From contig NZ_CP125619.1 of assembly GCF_030053115.1 (NCBI RefSeq), positions 1,303,001 through 1,367,000 of the forward strand: DNA of 64,000 nt, in the 5' to 3' direction. The notes under the pieces were generated by a model. The model saw nothing but the letters and a program-made list of their open reading frames with translations. It did not search any database and was not told where the DNA came from. The translations under genes were made by a program, and so were the position numbers. The stretch is from Pseudomonas svalbardensis. GTDB taxonomy: Bacteria; Pseudomonadota; Gammaproteobacteria; Pseudomonadales; Pseudomonadaceae. Positions 9,949-20,455 of the stretch are shown here, piece by piece (the first letter of the stretch is position 1; every line of letters begins with the position of its first letter).

Positions 9949-9985
9949 ACCCAGCACGTAAACGGTTTTTCTACAGGAGTTTCGG

Positions 9986-11263
9986 GTGGACGATTACCAG
10001 CAGTCGATACGCATTTTGTCCGATCGCATTGTGCTGGCGCAGACGCCGATTCGCGTCCTGGATGCGGTGAAGTGGGACGACAGCATCCGCAAGGGTTTCC
10101 TCAAGGCCAAGGGCAAGGAAATGCCGGCGGTGGATCGCGATTACTACCTGAACCGGCCGCTGGCGTTCGACTCCAGCAAGGTGAAGCTGGAATTCCAGAA
10201 CATCGAACGCGACATCACCCGTCAGCTTGGTCAGTTCAACCCGGTCGGCCAGATCATGCGCCGCATGTGCAAGGAATACCGCATGGTGGTGCGCATGCTC
10301 GAAGCGCGCGGCACCGAGGATTTCGGGCTGATTTCACAGGAGCTTTATGGTGCCGCTTCCGACGCGTTCCACGCTGGCGATCCGACACTTTCCGACCTGG
10401 GCCTGATGCTCTCGGATTACCTGAACAATATCGATGGCCGTGGCGACCTGAAGGACGAACCGAAAATCCTCACCGCCAAGGAAGCCGTCCACCTGCTGCA
10501 AACCCGCTTGAATAAGGTATTCGGCGAGGCCGAGGAAACCATTCGCGTATTCGAGTCCGACGGGATCGTTGCCGATGCGGCGGCTGGCGCCGACTACATC
10601 AAGATCCGCACCGACGCGATGTTCAACGACCGTGACGTGCGCGCCCTGGAAGTCCACGAAGGGCTGGTGCATGTGGGGACCACGCTCAATGGTCTGAACC
10701 AGCCGATCTGCACCTTCCTCTCCAAAGGTCCGCCGTCGTCGACGGTGACTCAGGAAGGCCTGGCGATCCTGATGGAAATCATCACTTTCGCCTCGTACCC
10801 GAGTCGCCTGCGCAAACTGACCAACCGCACCCGCGCCATTCACATGGTGGAAGAGGGCGCGGACTTCCTGCAGATCTTCGAGTTCTTCCGCGAGCAAGGT
10901 TTTGAAATGGCGGAAAGCTACGGCAACGCCAGTCGGGTTTTCCGTGGCTCGGTGCCGACAGGTCTGCCATTTACCAAAGACTTGTCCTACCTCAAGGGCT
11001 TTATCATGGTTTACAACTACATTCAGTTGGCCGTGCGTAAAGGCAAGCTTGAGCAGATACCGCTGCTGTTTTGCGGCAAGACCACGCTGGAAGACATGCG
11101 GACCTTGCGCCAGTTGGTGGATGAAGGGCTGGTGGTGCCACCGAAGTATTTGCCGGATCAGATCCGTGACCTGAACGCGCTGTCGGCGTGGATGTGCTTC
11201 TCCAACTTCCTCAATCACCTGAGCCTGGACCGGATCGAAGCGGATTACTCCAATATCCTGTGA
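9986..11263 (+). CDS. DUF1704 'QEGLA motif' putative metallopeptidase
   Basis: The 425-residue protein is of the type annotated as flavohemoglobin expression-modulating QEGLA motif protein. Two signature motifs are visible: HEGLVH (an HExxH zinc-binding pattern, in ALEVHEGLVHVGTTLNG) and QEGLA (in VTQEGLAILMEIITFA), about 35 residues apart. From family knowledge, DUF1704 includes eukaryotic MATCAP-type carboxypeptidases with an HExxH zinc site, so a peptidase role is plausible; the bacterial substrate is not known to me. No signal peptide is present, so it is likely cytoplasmic. GTG start with CAGGAG 8-13 bases upstream. Confidence 0.85.
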   Translation: MDDYQQSIRILSDRIVLAQTPIRVLDAVKWDDSIRKGFLKAKGKEMPAVDRDYYLNRPLAFDSSKVKLEFQNIERDITRQLGQFNPVGQIMRRMCKEYRMVVRMLEARGTEDFGLISQELYGAASDAFHAGDPTLSDLGLMLSDYLNNIDGRGDLKDEPKILTAKEAVHLLQTRLNKVFGEAEETIRVFESDGIVADAAAGADYIKIRTDAMFNDRDVRALEVHEGLVHVGTTLNGLNQPICTFLSKGPPSSTVTQEGLAILMEIITFASYPSRLRKLTNRTRAIHMVEEGADFLQIFEFFREQGFEMAESYGNASRVFRGSVPTGLPFTKDLSYLKGFIMVYNYIQLAVRKGKLEQIPLLFCGKTTLEDMRTLRQLVDEGLVVPPKYLPDQIRDLNALSAWMCFSNFLNHLSLDRIEADYSNIL

Positions 11264-11275
11264 ACAATGAGATCC

Positions 11276-11371
11276 CCTGTGGGAGCGAGCTTGCTCGCGA
11301 TGGCGGAATTACATTCAACATTTGTATCGCCTGACATACCGCTATCGCGAGCAAGCTCGCTCCCACAGGTA
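11276..11371. repeat. REP pair (inverted)
   Basis: TGTGGGAGCGAGCTTGCTCGCGA and its reverse complement TCGCGAGCAAGCTCGCTCCCACA flank about 50 bases. Same family as 9253-9350, but the 'cttgct' subtype. Confidence 0.9.
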
Positions 11372-11408
11372 CTGTGTTCCAACCCCTATTTTTGCGAGGT
11401 TTCAACGG

Positions 11409-12323
11409 ATGAGATTCCTCGGGATTTTTTGCCTGCTGCTGACCTTGAACGGTTGCAGCTCGCTGCTGTTTTACCCCGAGCCCGGCCAGCTGTTTACCCC
11501 GGAAAAAGCCGAACTCGAATACCGCGACGTCACCCTGACCACCGCCGACGGCCTCAAGCTGCACGGCTGGTGGTTGCCGGCCAAACAAGGTGTCGAGGTC
11601 AAGGGCACGGTGCTGCATTTGCACGGTAACGGCGGCAATCTGCCCATGCATCTCGGGGGGAGTTGGTGGTTGCCAAAAGAAGGGTATCAAGTGTTGCTGC
11701 TGGACTATCGCGGCTACGGTCTGTCCGAGGGTGAACCGACGCTGCCAGCGATCTACCAGGACATCGACGCCGCGTTCAAATGGCTCGATCAGGCGCCGGA
11801 GGTCAAGGGCAAGCCGTTGATCCTCCTGGGCCAAAGCCTTGGCGGTTCGATGGCCGTGCATTATCTGGTTCAGCACCCTGAACGCCAGAAACAACTCAAG
11901 GCCTTCGTCCTCGACGGCGTGCCCGCCAGTTACCGCAGTATCGGTCAATTTGCCCTGAGCCATTCCTGGCTGACCTGGCTGGTTCAGGTGCCGCTGTCCT
12001 GGCTGGTGCCGGACGGCGACAGCGCGATCCATTCCATGACGCAGCTCAATGGCGTGCCGAAACTGATCTACCACAGCATCGACGATCCGATCGTGCCCCT
12101 TTCCAACGGCATACGTCTGTATCAAGCTGCGCCGCCGCCGCGGGTGCTGCAACTGACCCGTGGTGGTCATGTGCAGACGTTCGCCGACCCGGTCTGGCGC
12201 AAAGTCATGCTGCGTTTTCTCGACGACCCGCAGCATTTCAACGGTCTGCGCCGCCTGGGCGAAGTCCCGAATTACCCGGCGCCGAAAAATTCTGAAGATG
12301 AACCACCAGAGAGTCCGCAATGA
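11409..12323 (+). CDS. Alpha/beta hydrolase lipoprotein
   Basis: The start is taken at ATG 11409, which gives a lipoprotein signal (MRFLGIFCLLLTLNGC) and a 304-residue product; the open frame extends upstream into the REP element and that part is not coding. The alpha/beta-hydrolase fold shows the oxyanion region (LHLHGNGGN), DYRGYGLSEG, the nucleophile elbow GQSLGGS, an acid residue in SIDDPIVP and the histidine in RGGHVQTF. This resembles the BEM46/YfhR type. Substrate unknown; probably lipid-anchored in the envelope. It overlaps the next gene by 4 bases. Confidence 0.9.
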   Translation: MRFLGIFCLLLTLNGCSSLLFYPEPGQLFTPEKAELEYRDVTLTTADGLKLHGWWLPAKQGVEVKGTVLHLHGNGGNLPMHLGGSWWLPKEGYQVLLLDYRGYGLSEGEPTLPAIYQDIDAAFKWLDQAPEVKGKPLILLGQSLGGSMAVHYLVQHPERQKQLKAFVLDGVPASYRSIGQFALSHSWLTWLVQVPLSWLVPDGDSAIHSMTQLNGVPKLIYHSIDDPIVPLSNGIRLYQAAPPPRVLQLTRGGHVQTFADPVWRKVMLRFLDDPQHFNGLRRLGEVPNYPAPKNSEDEPPESPQ

Positions 12324-12649
12324 GTGAAGAACGTAACGCCATCCCGCTGATCATCACCGGTATCTGCACCATCCTCGGCACCGTCGGGGCCTTGTGGTTC
12401 TACGGCTACCTGCACTTCGCCAAACCCGAAGATGCGCTGCTGCTCAGCGACTTCACCCTGCTCAAGACGGTGCCGGGCGAAGACTACAAGATCTCCCTGG
12501 AACCGGCCGCGCAAGTGGCGCAATGCATCGATGGCGTGCTGGTGATGTTCGACACCGAACAGAAAGGCCTGAGCGGCGTGTTGGTCAACAACAAGAAAAA
12601 AGCCGTGCGTTGCATGGGCGAGGAAACCCCGCAGAAGCTGCAACCGTAG
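12320..12649 (+). CDS. Small membrane-anchored protein of unknown function
   Basis: The 109-residue protein has one N-terminal transmembrane helix (IPLIITGICTILGTVGALWF, about residues 8-27) and a small soluble domain with two cysteines (AQCIDGV and VRCMGEE) that could pair in the periplasm. It overlaps the hydrolase gene by 4 bases, so co-translation is likely. I do not recognise a family. Confidence 0.8.
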   Translation: MSEERNAIPLIITGICTILGTVGALWFYGYLHFAKPEDALLLSDFTLLKTVPGEDYKISLEPAAQVAQCIDGVLVMFDTEQKGLSGVLVNNKKKAVRCMGEETPQKLQP

Positions 12650-12676
12650 CGCGCCCGATCTTTTGATCTTAAAAAC

Positions 12677-12711
12677 AAAAGCCCCGCCTGATCAGATCAG
12701 GCGGGGCTTTT
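12677..12711. terminator. Bidirectional rho-independent terminator
   Basis: AAAAGCCCCGCCTGATC and its reverse complement form a long GC-rich stem with A/T runs at both ends. It lies between the convergent genes ending at 12649 (plus) and 12731 (minus) and can serve both. Confidence 0.93.
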
Positions 12712-12730
12712 GTGTTTCAGCGAGTGGAGC

Positions 12731-13519
12731 TTAGTTCGAGCTAACCGCCGAACGCGGGATCACCGGCTGGTTGTCGTTGGAAATGGTCACTTCCACCCGA
12801 CGGTTCATCGCACGGCCCGAGACGCTGCTGTTCTCGGCCACCGGGTATTCCTTGCCGTAACCCTGCGCCACGATACGCACTGGATCAACGCCCATTTTCA
12901 CCAGCGCCGTGCGCACGGAACCGGCACGACGTTCGGACAGCGACTGGTTGTGGTTTGCGGTGCCCGTGCTGTCGGTGTAGCCCTCGACGATCACTTTGCG
13001 ATCAGGGTTTTCCGAGAGGAACTGCGCCAGTTTGTTGATATTCACCAGACCGCTGGACTTCAGATCAGCCCTGTCAGTGGCGAACAACACATCACCGAAC
13101 GTCACCAAGGTGCCGCGATCGGTCTGCTTGGCGTTCAGGCTGTCCTGCAATTGCTTGATCTGCGCGTCGCGGGCATCCAGACGAGCCTGGGCACGCTGCG
13201 CAGAAGCATTTTTCAGGTTGGCTTCAGCGTTGCGCAGGGCGATGGTCTGCTTCGCCACTTCAACACGTTGATTGGTCAGGTAAGCCAGTTGGTCGACCTT
13301 GGCCTGGTCTTCTTTGTCCTGATAAGCCTTGTCGGCCTTGTCCAGGTAATCGCTGGCTTCTTTGGTTTCCAGCGCCGCGACTTTGCTGGCTTGCGGGTTG
13401 GTTTGCAGGCCGGTGTAGTTAGTGCGGGCCTGTTCCAGATTCGCGTTCGGCGGCGTGGAGCAGGCAGCCAGTGCAACGCTTACGGCGAGCAGGGCAGGAA
13501 TCATCAATTGTTTACGCAT
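12731..13519 (-). CDS. lptF: OmpA-family lipoprotein with DUF4398 region (LptF-like)
   Basis: This 262-residue protein has a lipoprotein signal (MRKQLMIPALLAVSVALAAC), an alpha-helical DUF4398-type segment rich in Ala, Gln, Lys and Asp (about residues 30-140), and a C-terminal OmpA peptidoglycan-binding domain (VIVEGYTDSTGTANHNQSLS, then ERRAGSVRTAL). It should tether the outer membrane to peptidoglycan. The order DUF4398 gene then OmpA gene matches the P. aeruginosa lptF locus as I recall it, and lptF there is AlgU-dependent. A candidate AlgU promoter lies upstream of the pair at 14087-14114. Confidence 0.85.
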   Translation of the reverse strand: MRKQLMIPALLAVSVALAACSTPPNANLEQARTNYTGLQTNPQASKVAALETKEASDYLDKADKAYQDKEDQAKVDQLAYLTNQRVEVAKQTIALRNAEANLKNASAQRAQARLDARDAQIKQLQDSLNAKQTDRGTLVTFGDVLFATDRADLKSSGLVNINKLAQFLSENPDRKVIVEGYTDSTGTANHNQSLSERRAGSVRTALVKMGVDPVRIVAQGYGKEYPVAENSSVSGRAMNRRVEVTISNDNQPVIPRSAVSSN

Positions 13520-13568
13520 GGTGGTTTCGTCCTTTTAGTCGAGTAAGAAGTACGTCGTGCGGCGCCGC

Positions 13569-13982
13569 TTATTGCACAGTGCGCTGGCTTTCCTGACGCA
13601 GTTCCTGAACCCCTTTCTGAGAGTCCTTCACAGCCTGTTCAGCTTTGATCGCTTGGGCTTTGCGTTCAGCCACGCGAGCGTCCCACTCGGCCTGTTCGGC
13701 GAGGATTTTGGCTTCGGCATACTTTTTGTCGTGCATGGCGATTTCGGCTTGTTTGAGCTTGTCCTGCGCGGACTTCATTTCCACCGCCGCAAACTCGGTG
13801 CCGCCGGCACTGACGGCGCTGTTGACCGCCGATTCCGTCACGGCGAATTGCTCGCTTGGCGGGTTGCCGGCACAACCGGCCAGAACGAAGCTGCTGCCGA
13901 TTGCCAGGGCAGCCAGTTTCAGGCCACGCAGGTGGGTGAATGAGGATTTGGCAGTTCGGGTTTTCATGGTCTTCAACTCCAT
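13569..13982 (-). CDS. DUF4398 lipoprotein
   Basis: The start is placed at ATG 13982, preceded by CAGGAG at the right distance, giving 137 residues; the frame is open further upstream but without a ribosome site. A lipoprotein signal ends in FVLAGC. The mature chain is a long charged helix with Ala/Glu/Lys/Gln repeats (AQDKLKQAEIAMHDKKYAEA), predicted coiled coil, matching the DUF4398 helical segment inside the next protein. It is 49 bases upstream of the OmpA-like gene, so the two are probably one operon with related periplasmic roles. Confidence 0.88.
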   Translation of the reverse strand: MELKTMKTRTAKSSFTHLRGLKLAALAIGSSFVLAGCAGNPPSEQFAVTESAVNSAVSAGGTEFAAVEMKSAQDKLKQAEIAMHDKKYAEAKILAEQAEWDARVAERKAQAIKAEQAVKDSQKGVQELRQESQRTVQ

Positions 13983-14086
13983 TGGAATAACTCCTGAAAA
14001 ACTTAAAAATCCATCCTGGGCAAGGAGCCGCAACCTTCAATTTCCGGGGGTGTTTTGAAACGGCCGTCCCAGGCGTGGTTAATGGC

Positions 14087-14114
14087 TGTGACCCAAGGCG
14101 TTTTTCGAAAGTTC
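14087..14114 (-). promoter_or_regulatory. Candidate AlgU (sigma-22/RpoE-like) promoter
   Basis: Read on the minus strand: GAACTT (14109-14114), 17-base spacer, TCACA (14087-14091). The -35 matches the AlgU consensus GAACTT exactly; the -10 is close to TCTGA/TCAAA types. It sits about 105 bases upstream of the DUF4398 gene. lptF is known to be AlgU-dependent in P. aeruginosa, which fits. Confidence 0.55.
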
Positions 14115-14192
14115 AGAGAATATGGCCAATCGCCCGAAAAAACTTTGACCGAGCGGACAAGGCTCTAAATCGGGAATTACCATCACATGCAG

Positions 14193-14225
14193 GAGTATTC
14201 CCGGCCCTGAACGGGCCTGGGAATA
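14193..14225. other. Hairpin between divergent small genes
   Basis: TATTCCCGGCC and GGCCTGGGAATA form an inverted repeat around CTGAACG, 32 bases from the 3' end of the minus-strand gene at 14257-14601. It could be that gene's terminator, though no T run follows. The rest of 13983-14256 holds only the promoter described. Confidence 0.4.
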
Positions 14226-14256
14226 GGCATTTCTGGAGGGAAAAGAAGCGCGGTAA

Positions 14257-14601
14257 TCAGTGTTTCTGTTTATCGTCAACGGCCGACAAATCGTGCAAAT
14301 GACGACGGGACAGCGCGAGAAAACGTGGAGTCGGACCGACGTCTTCGTACAGCGGATCACCTTCTTCGTCGGTGGCCACGACGGTCGAACCCTTCACATA
14401 CGGGAAGCTCTTTTCGAGCTCTTCCAGGGCGGCGCCGATCAGCTCGCCGAGCAGTTCTTCGGGCTGCCGTTTGGGGTACATATCGATAATTGCCGCCAGC
14501 CGTGCGGCGGCCTCCACATCCAGATGAATCGAGTATCCGGTGTCGGTCAGGCGACCCTTGGCGTTTTCTTCCCAGTGATGGGCAAGCTCGCGGATTTTCA
14601 T
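14257..14601 (-). CDS. Conserved small protein (annotated in pseudomonads as pilin assembly protein)
   Basis: The start is placed at ATG 14601 (MKIRELAHHWEENAKG) because GAGGT lies 7 bases upstream; this gives 114 residues. Acidic soluble protein with helices (AAARLAAIIDMYPKR, ELLGELIGAALEELEK) and no signal peptide. It resembles a small conserved Pseudomonas protein sometimes labelled pilin assembly protein; nothing in the sequence itself shows a role in pili. Monocistronic by position. Confidence 0.75.
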   Translation of the reverse strand: MKIRELAHHWEENAKGRLTDTGYSIHLDVEAAARLAAIIDMYPKRQPEELLGELIGAALEELEKSFPYVKGSTVVATDEEGDPLYEDVGPTPRFLALSRRHLHDLSAVDDKQKH

Positions 14602-14756
14602 AGTGACCTCAATGCGCACCTGCTCGTGGCAGGCAGTGTCAGTGTCCGGCAATCGCCGGCGGCAGCCGTTGTAAGGCTTACTCTTCAGACTAGCTTTAAC
14701 GCCCAAGGTTTAAAGTCCCTTCGTCGTCTAATGGTGAGCGTTGCCTGGGGGCTTTA

Positions 14757-15462
<706 letters not shown>

Positions 15463-15583
15463 TCCCAATCCCAGAACTTTCTCGTGCGAACAGCATTCCC
15501 ATCGTCGCCCGCTTGTAAGAACCGCTTTAGAGCGGCACTCTCTAACGACAAAGCACACCCGGATTTTCGCTGGAGAACTGCTG

Positions 15584-18214
15584 ATGACCGATATTGATGC
15601 ACGCTTGCGCGAGGATGTTCACCTGTTGGGTGAGCTGTTGGGCAACACCATTCGTGAACAGTACGGGGACGGTTTTCTCGACAAGATCGAGCAGATCCGC
15701 AAGGGCGCCAAGGCCGACCGTCGCGGTTCAATGGACGCTGAACTGAGCGCCAGCCTCAACCAATTGAGCGAAGAAGAGTTGCTGCCGGTGGCGCGGGCGT
15801 TCAACCAGTTTCTCAACCTGGCCAATATCGCCGAGCAATATCAGCTGATTCACCGTCGCGAAGAGTCACAGCCTGCGCCGTTCGAAGCGCGGGTACTGCC
15901 GGAATTGCTTGCTCGCCTGCTTGCCGAAGGCCATGGCGCTGAATCCCTGGCCCGGCAACTGGGACGGCTGGAGATTGAGTTGGTCCTCACCGCGCACCCG
16001 ACCGAAGTGGCGCGCCGCACGCTGATCCAGAAGTACGACGCAATTGCCGCTCAATTGGCCGCCCAGGACCATCGCGACCTGACCACTGCCGAACGCGAGC
16101 AGATCCACACGAAGTTGCAGCGCCTGATCGCCGAAGCCTGGCACACCGAAGAAATCCGTCGCACCCGCCCAACCCCCGTGGATGAAGCCAAATGGGGCTT
16201 CGCTGTGATCGAACACTCGCTGTGGCAGGCGATCCCCAACTATTTGCGCAAGGCTGATAAAGCCCTGCATGACGCCACTGGCCTGCACCTCCCACTGGAG
16301 GCCGCACCGATTCGCTTTGCCTCGTGGATGGGCGGTGACCGGGATGGCAACCCCAACGTGACCGCTGCCGTAACCCGTGAAGTCTTGCTGCTGGCGCGGT
16401 GGATGGCCGCGGACTTGTACCTGCGCGATGTCGATCACCTGGCAGCCGAGTTGTCGATGCAGCAGGCCAGCGACGACTTGAAGGCCAAGGCCGGGGACAG
16501 CGCCGAACCTTACCGCGCAGTGCTTAAACAGCTGCGTGAACGCCTGCGCGCGACGCGTAACTGGGCTCACGCCTCCTTGACGAAGACCACGCCGGCACCC
16601 ACCGATGTGTTGCAAAACAACCGCGAGCTGCTCGATCCGCTGGAGCTGTGTTACCACTCGCTGCATGAGTGCGGCATGGGCGTGATCGCTGATGGTCCGC
16701 TGCTTGATTGCCTGCGCCGGGCGGTGACGTTCGGGCTGTTCCTGGTGCGGCTCGATGTGCGTCAGGACTCGACGCGACATACCGCGGCCATGAACGAGAT
16801 CACCGATTACTTGGGCTTGGGGCGCTACGAGGACTGGAGCGAGGAAGAGCGCATTGCTTTCCTGATGCGCGAACTGAACAACCGCCGGCCGTTGCTGCCG
16901 GCGTACTTCAAGCCATCGGCCGACACCGCTGAAGTGTTGGCGACCTGCCGGGAAATCGCTGCCGCACCGGGCGCATCGCTCGGTTCGTATGTGATCTCCA
17001 TGGCCGGCGCTGCTTCCGACGTGCTGGCCGTGCAACTGCTGCTCAAAGAGTCTGGCGTGTTGCGGCCGATGCGTGTGGTGCCGCTGTTCGAGACCCTTGC
17101 CGACCTCGACAACGCCGGCCCGGTGATTGAAAAACTGTTGCTGCTGCCCGGTTATCGCTCGCGCCTGCAAGGGCCGCAGGAAGTGATGATTGGCTACTCC
17201 GACTCGGCCAAGGACGCCGGCACGACGGCAGCGGCCTGGGCGCAGTATCGGGCGCAGGAGCGCTTGGTCGACATCTGTCGCGAGCAACAAGTGGAACTGC
17301 TGTTGTTCCACGGTCGCGGTGGCACCGTGGGACGTGGCGGCGGCCCGGCACACGCGGCGATTCTGTCGCAGCCGCCGGGTTCGGTGGCGGGGCGTTTCCG
17401 TACCACCGAGCAGGGGGAAATGATTCGTTTCAAATTCGGCCTGCCAGATATCGCCGAGCAGAACCTCAATCTGTACTTGGCAGCAGTACTGGAAGCGACC
17501 TTGCTGCCGCCGCCTCCACCAGAGTCAGCCTGGCGCAATCTGATGGACGAATTGGCCGCCGACGGTGTCAGCGCTTATCGCGCCGTGGTGCGGGAAAACC
17601 CGCAGTTCGTTGAGTATTTCCGCCAGTCCACCCCGGAGCAGGAACTGGGACGCCTGCCGCTGGGCAGTCGCCCGGCCAAGCGCCGCGCCGGCGGGATTGA
17701 AAGCCTGCGGGCGATCCCGTGGATCTTCGGCTGGACCCAGACGCGTCTGATGTTGCCGGCGTGGCTCGGCTGGGAAGCGGCGCTGAGCAAGGCGCTGGAG
17801 CGCGGCGAAGGTGAGCTGCTGGGGCAGATGCGTGAGCAGTGGCCGTTCTTCCGCACGCGCATCGATATGCTGGAAATGGTGTTGGCCAAGGCCGATGCCG
17901 ATATCGCCCGGTCCTACGATGAGCGCTTGGTCGAGCCGGATCTGCTCCCTTTGGGTGCGCATTTACGCGACCTATTGTCGCAGGCCTGCTCGGTGGTCCT
18001 TGGGTTGACTGGTCAGTCGCAGCTACTGGCACATAGCCCAGCCACGCTTGAATTCATCCGCTTGCGCAACACTTACCTCGACCCTCTTCATCTATTGCAG
18101 GCCGAGTTGTTGGCGCGGTCGCGACAACAGGAAGTGGCGCAGGGCAGCCCGGTAGAACAGGCGCTGCTGGTGTCTGTGGCGGGGATTGCCGCCGGTTTGC
18201 GTAATACCGGCTAA
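15584..18214 (+). CDS. ppc: Phosphoenolpyruvate carboxylase
   Basis: The start is ATG 15584 ([20 protein letters not shown]) with TGGAGA 8-13 bases upstream, giving 876 residues, the normal family length; the upstream open frame runs into the palindrome and is spurious. PEPC signatures are present: the catalytic histidine motif [29 protein letters not shown] with the catalytic arginine/glycine loop, [10 protein letters not shown], and the C-terminal LRNTG carboxylate. The enzyme makes oxaloacetate from PEP and bicarbonate, refilling the TCA cycle. It stands alone with its own upstream region. Confidence 0.98.
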   Translation: MTDIDARLREDVHLLGELLGNTIREQYGDGFLDKIEQIRKGAKADRRGSMDAELSASLNQLSEEELLPVARAFNQFLNLANIAEQYQLIHRREESQPAPFEARVLPELLARLLAEGHGAESLARQLGRLEIELVLTAHPTEVARRTLIQKYDAIAAQLAAQDHRDLTTAEREQIHTKLQRLIAEAWHTEEIRRTRPTPVDEAKWGFAVIEHSLWQAIPNYLRKADKALHDATGLHLPLEAAPIRFASWMGGDRDGNPNVTAAVTREVLLLARWMAADLYLRDVDHLAAELSMQQASDDLKAKAGDSAEPYRAVLKQLRERLRATRNWAHASLTKTTPAPTDVLQNNRELLDPLELCYHSLHECGMGVIADGPLLDCLRRAVTFGLFLVRLDVRQDSTRHTAAMNEITDYLGLGRYEDWSEEERIAFLMRELNNRRPLLPAYFKPSADTAEVLATCREIAAAPGASLGSYVISMAGAASDVLAVQLLLKESGVLRPMRVVPLFETLADLDNAGPVIEKLLLLPGYRSRLQGPQEVMIGYSDSAKDAGTTAAAWAQYRAQERLVDICREQQVELLLFHGRGGTVGRGGGPAHAAILSQPPGSVAGRFRTTEQGEMIRFKFGLPDIAEQNLNLYLAAVLEATLLPPPPPESAWRNLMDELAADGVSAYRAVVRENPQFVEYFRQSTPEQELGRLPLGSRPAKRRAGGIESLRAIPWIFGWTQTRLMLPAWLGWEAALSKALERGEGELLGQMREQWPFFRTRIDMLEMVLAKADADIARSYDERLVEPDLLPLGAHLRDLLSQACSVVLGLTGQSQLLAHSPATLEFIRLRNTYLDPLHLLQAELLARSRQQEVAQGSPVEQALLVSVAGIAAGLRNTG

Positions 18215-18411
18215 GGTTTTCGTCGTGGGGCAAGGCACTCGGCGCGCGCGTCGAGTTGCCTGTGGGCGAGGGCTTGGAAAGTGCTGCCAGGCGACAGTTA
18301 GTGATGGGGTTGCGACTAGGGTTACCCCGACGAAAGGCCACATCAGGCGTGGGTTTCTCCGACTTTCGGCGGCTTGTGTGCTCCGGGCCTGCTGTGTATC
18401 TTGATCAGCCT

Positions 18412-18440
18412 TTGACCGTTTGGGCGGTTACGACCCTTAT
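18412..18440 (+). promoter_or_regulatory. Possible sigma-70 promoter of adk
   Basis: TTGACC (18412-18417), 17-base spacer, CCTTAT (18435-18440). The -35 is good and the -10 weak. It lies in the 289-base gap between ppc and adk, which otherwise shows no gene. Confidence 0.35.
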
Positions 18441-18470
18441 TTTGAGATTGGCCCCACGAGGCGAATCTGA

Positions 18471-19154
<684 letters not shown>

Positions 19155-19176
19155 AAAGTCTGAATCGCTTCATCTT

Positions 19177-19206
19177 CTACGGCCCGCTTGCGGGCCGTAG
19201 TTGTTT
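19177..19206 (+). terminator. Rho-independent terminator after adk
   Basis: CTACGGCCCG CTTG CGGGCCGTAG followed by TTGTTT: a 10-bp perfect stem, 22 bases after the adk stop. Confidence 0.85.
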
Positions 19207-19247
19207 ATACTGGCGCACTTTTTCTGACCTCTCTTACGGAAACATCG

Positions 19248-19922
19248 ATGAGCACCTTGCTGGCCCTGGACACCGCGACTGAAGCTTGCTCCGTTGCCTT
19301 GCTGCATGACGGCAAAGTCACGAGCCATTACGAGGTGATCCCGCGCCTGCATGCGCAGAAGCTGCTGCCGATGATTCAGCAGTTGCTGGCGGATGCCGGG
19401 ACCACCCTGCAAGCGGTCGATGCAATCGCTTTCGGACGTGGTCCGGGTGCGTTTACCGGCGTGCGGATCGCCATCGGCGTGGTGCAGGGGCTGGCGTTTG
19501 CGCTGGATCGTCCGGTGTTGCCAGTATCGAATCTGGCCGTGCTGGCGCAGCGGGCCTATCGCGAAAACGGCGTGAGCCAGGTGGCTGCCGCTATCGATGC
19601 GCGGATGGATGAGGTGTATTGGGGTTGCTACCGCGAAACGGCGGGGGAGATGCGGCTGGTCGGCAATGAAGCAGTGCTGCCGCCGGAAGTGGCCGCGTTG
19701 CCGGCTGACGCCAGCGGTGAGTGGTTTGGCGCCGGCACTGGCTGGGGTTATGCCGAGCGTATCGCCGTCAGCCTGACCGGGCAGGATGCGGGCATGTTGC
19801 CTCACGCTGAGGACCTGCTGACCCTGGCGCGTTTTGCCTGGGCGCGTGGCGAGGCGATCGTGGCTGATGAGGCTCAGCCAGTGTACTTGCGCGATAAAGT
19901 CGCCACCCCAAAAGCACGTTGA
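19248..19922 (+). CDS. tsaB: tRNA threonylcarbamoyladenosine biosynthesis protein TsaB
   Basis: The start is ATG 19248 (MSTLLALDTATEACSVALL), giving 224 residues. ASKHA-type fold motifs are visible: LALDTATEACSVAL (phosphate 1) and FGRGPGAFTGVRIAIGVVQG (the conserved GPGSFTGVR-type loop). TsaB partners TsaD, TsaE and TsaC to place t6A at position 37 of ANN-decoding tRNAs. The adk-tsaB neighbourhood is conserved in pseudomonads as I recall. A REP pair follows. Confidence 0.95.
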   Translation: MSTLLALDTATEACSVALLHDGKVTSHYEVIPRLHAQKLLPMIQQLLADAGTTLQAVDAIAFGRGPGAFTGVRIAIGVVQGLAFALDRPVLPVSNLAVLAQRAYRENGVSQVAAAIDARMDEVYWGCYRETAGEMRLVGNEAVLPPEVAALPADASGEWFGAGTGWGYAERIAVSLTGQDAGMLPHAEDLLTLARFAWARGEAIVADEAQPVYLRDKVATPKAR

Positions 19923-19943
19923 TTCTCTAGAGTTGGTCCCTTC

Positions 19944-20004
19944 GCGAGCAGGCTCGCTCCCACAGGGTTAGCGAAAGCCCTGTGGGAGCGAGCCTGCTCG
20001 CGAA
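19944..20004. repeat. REP pair (inverted, tail to tail)
   Basis: CTTCGCGAGCAGGCTCGCTC then GGGAGCGAGCCTGCTCGCGA with a short centre. Same family as 9253-9350 but with the arm order reversed. It occupies most of the 227-base gap between tsaB and the next gene. Confidence 0.9.
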
Positions 20005-20149
20005 GGCGGACTGCGCAACGCAGCCAATCGTCGTTTTATGCCCCCGCTTTTAAACCTTTTCCATTTTCTGTGTTCTAGTTATCACTCGGCGGTTTGCGCA
20101 GTGGGTTTTGCGCCACTAAACTGCCATCATTGATCCCGGACATGTACTC

Positions 20150-20455
20150 ATGCGTATAGACGGCGTTCCCTCTCAGTCCTACCCCATCAAGCGCAAGCCT
20201 CGCAAAGGCCCTGTGGCGGATGACGACTACGTCGATATCGACGGCGAGCTGGAAATTCCATCCGAAGAGCAAATGGCCGCCCGCGCCGCCAAAGCCTCTG
20301 CGCAACGCTTGAGTAATCTCCCCGCCCGTCAACAAGACATGATTTATCACCGTGCCATGAGCAACAGTGTCGCGAAGGCCCTGGCCAGCTACCTGAGCAC
20401 CGCCGGTTTTGTTGATTGGGATTCGGATGTGCTGGGCCTCGACTTGTACATCTGA
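20150..20455 (+). CDS. Small conserved protein of unknown function
   Basis: The 101-residue protein has a basic N-terminus (YPIKRKPRKGP), an acidic stretch (ADDDYVDIDGELEIPSEEQ) and a C-terminal helix with NSVAKALASYLSTAGFVDWD. No signal peptide or membrane segment. Its stop overlaps the start of the DUF72 gene (TGATG at 20453-20457), indicating translational coupling. I do not recognise a function. Confidence 0.8.
   Translation: MRIDGVPSQSYPIKRKPRKGPVADDDYVDIDGELEIPSEEQMAARAAKASAQRLSNLPARQQDMIYHRAMSNSVAKALASYLSTAGFVDWDSDVLGLDLYI

Noticed and set aside
15866..17353. Minus-strand open frame of 495 codons inside ppc
   Set aside because: It is antisense to a complete ppc with all catalytic motifs; the composition (His/Arg/Gln rich) is that of a GC-rich shadow frame and has no domain.
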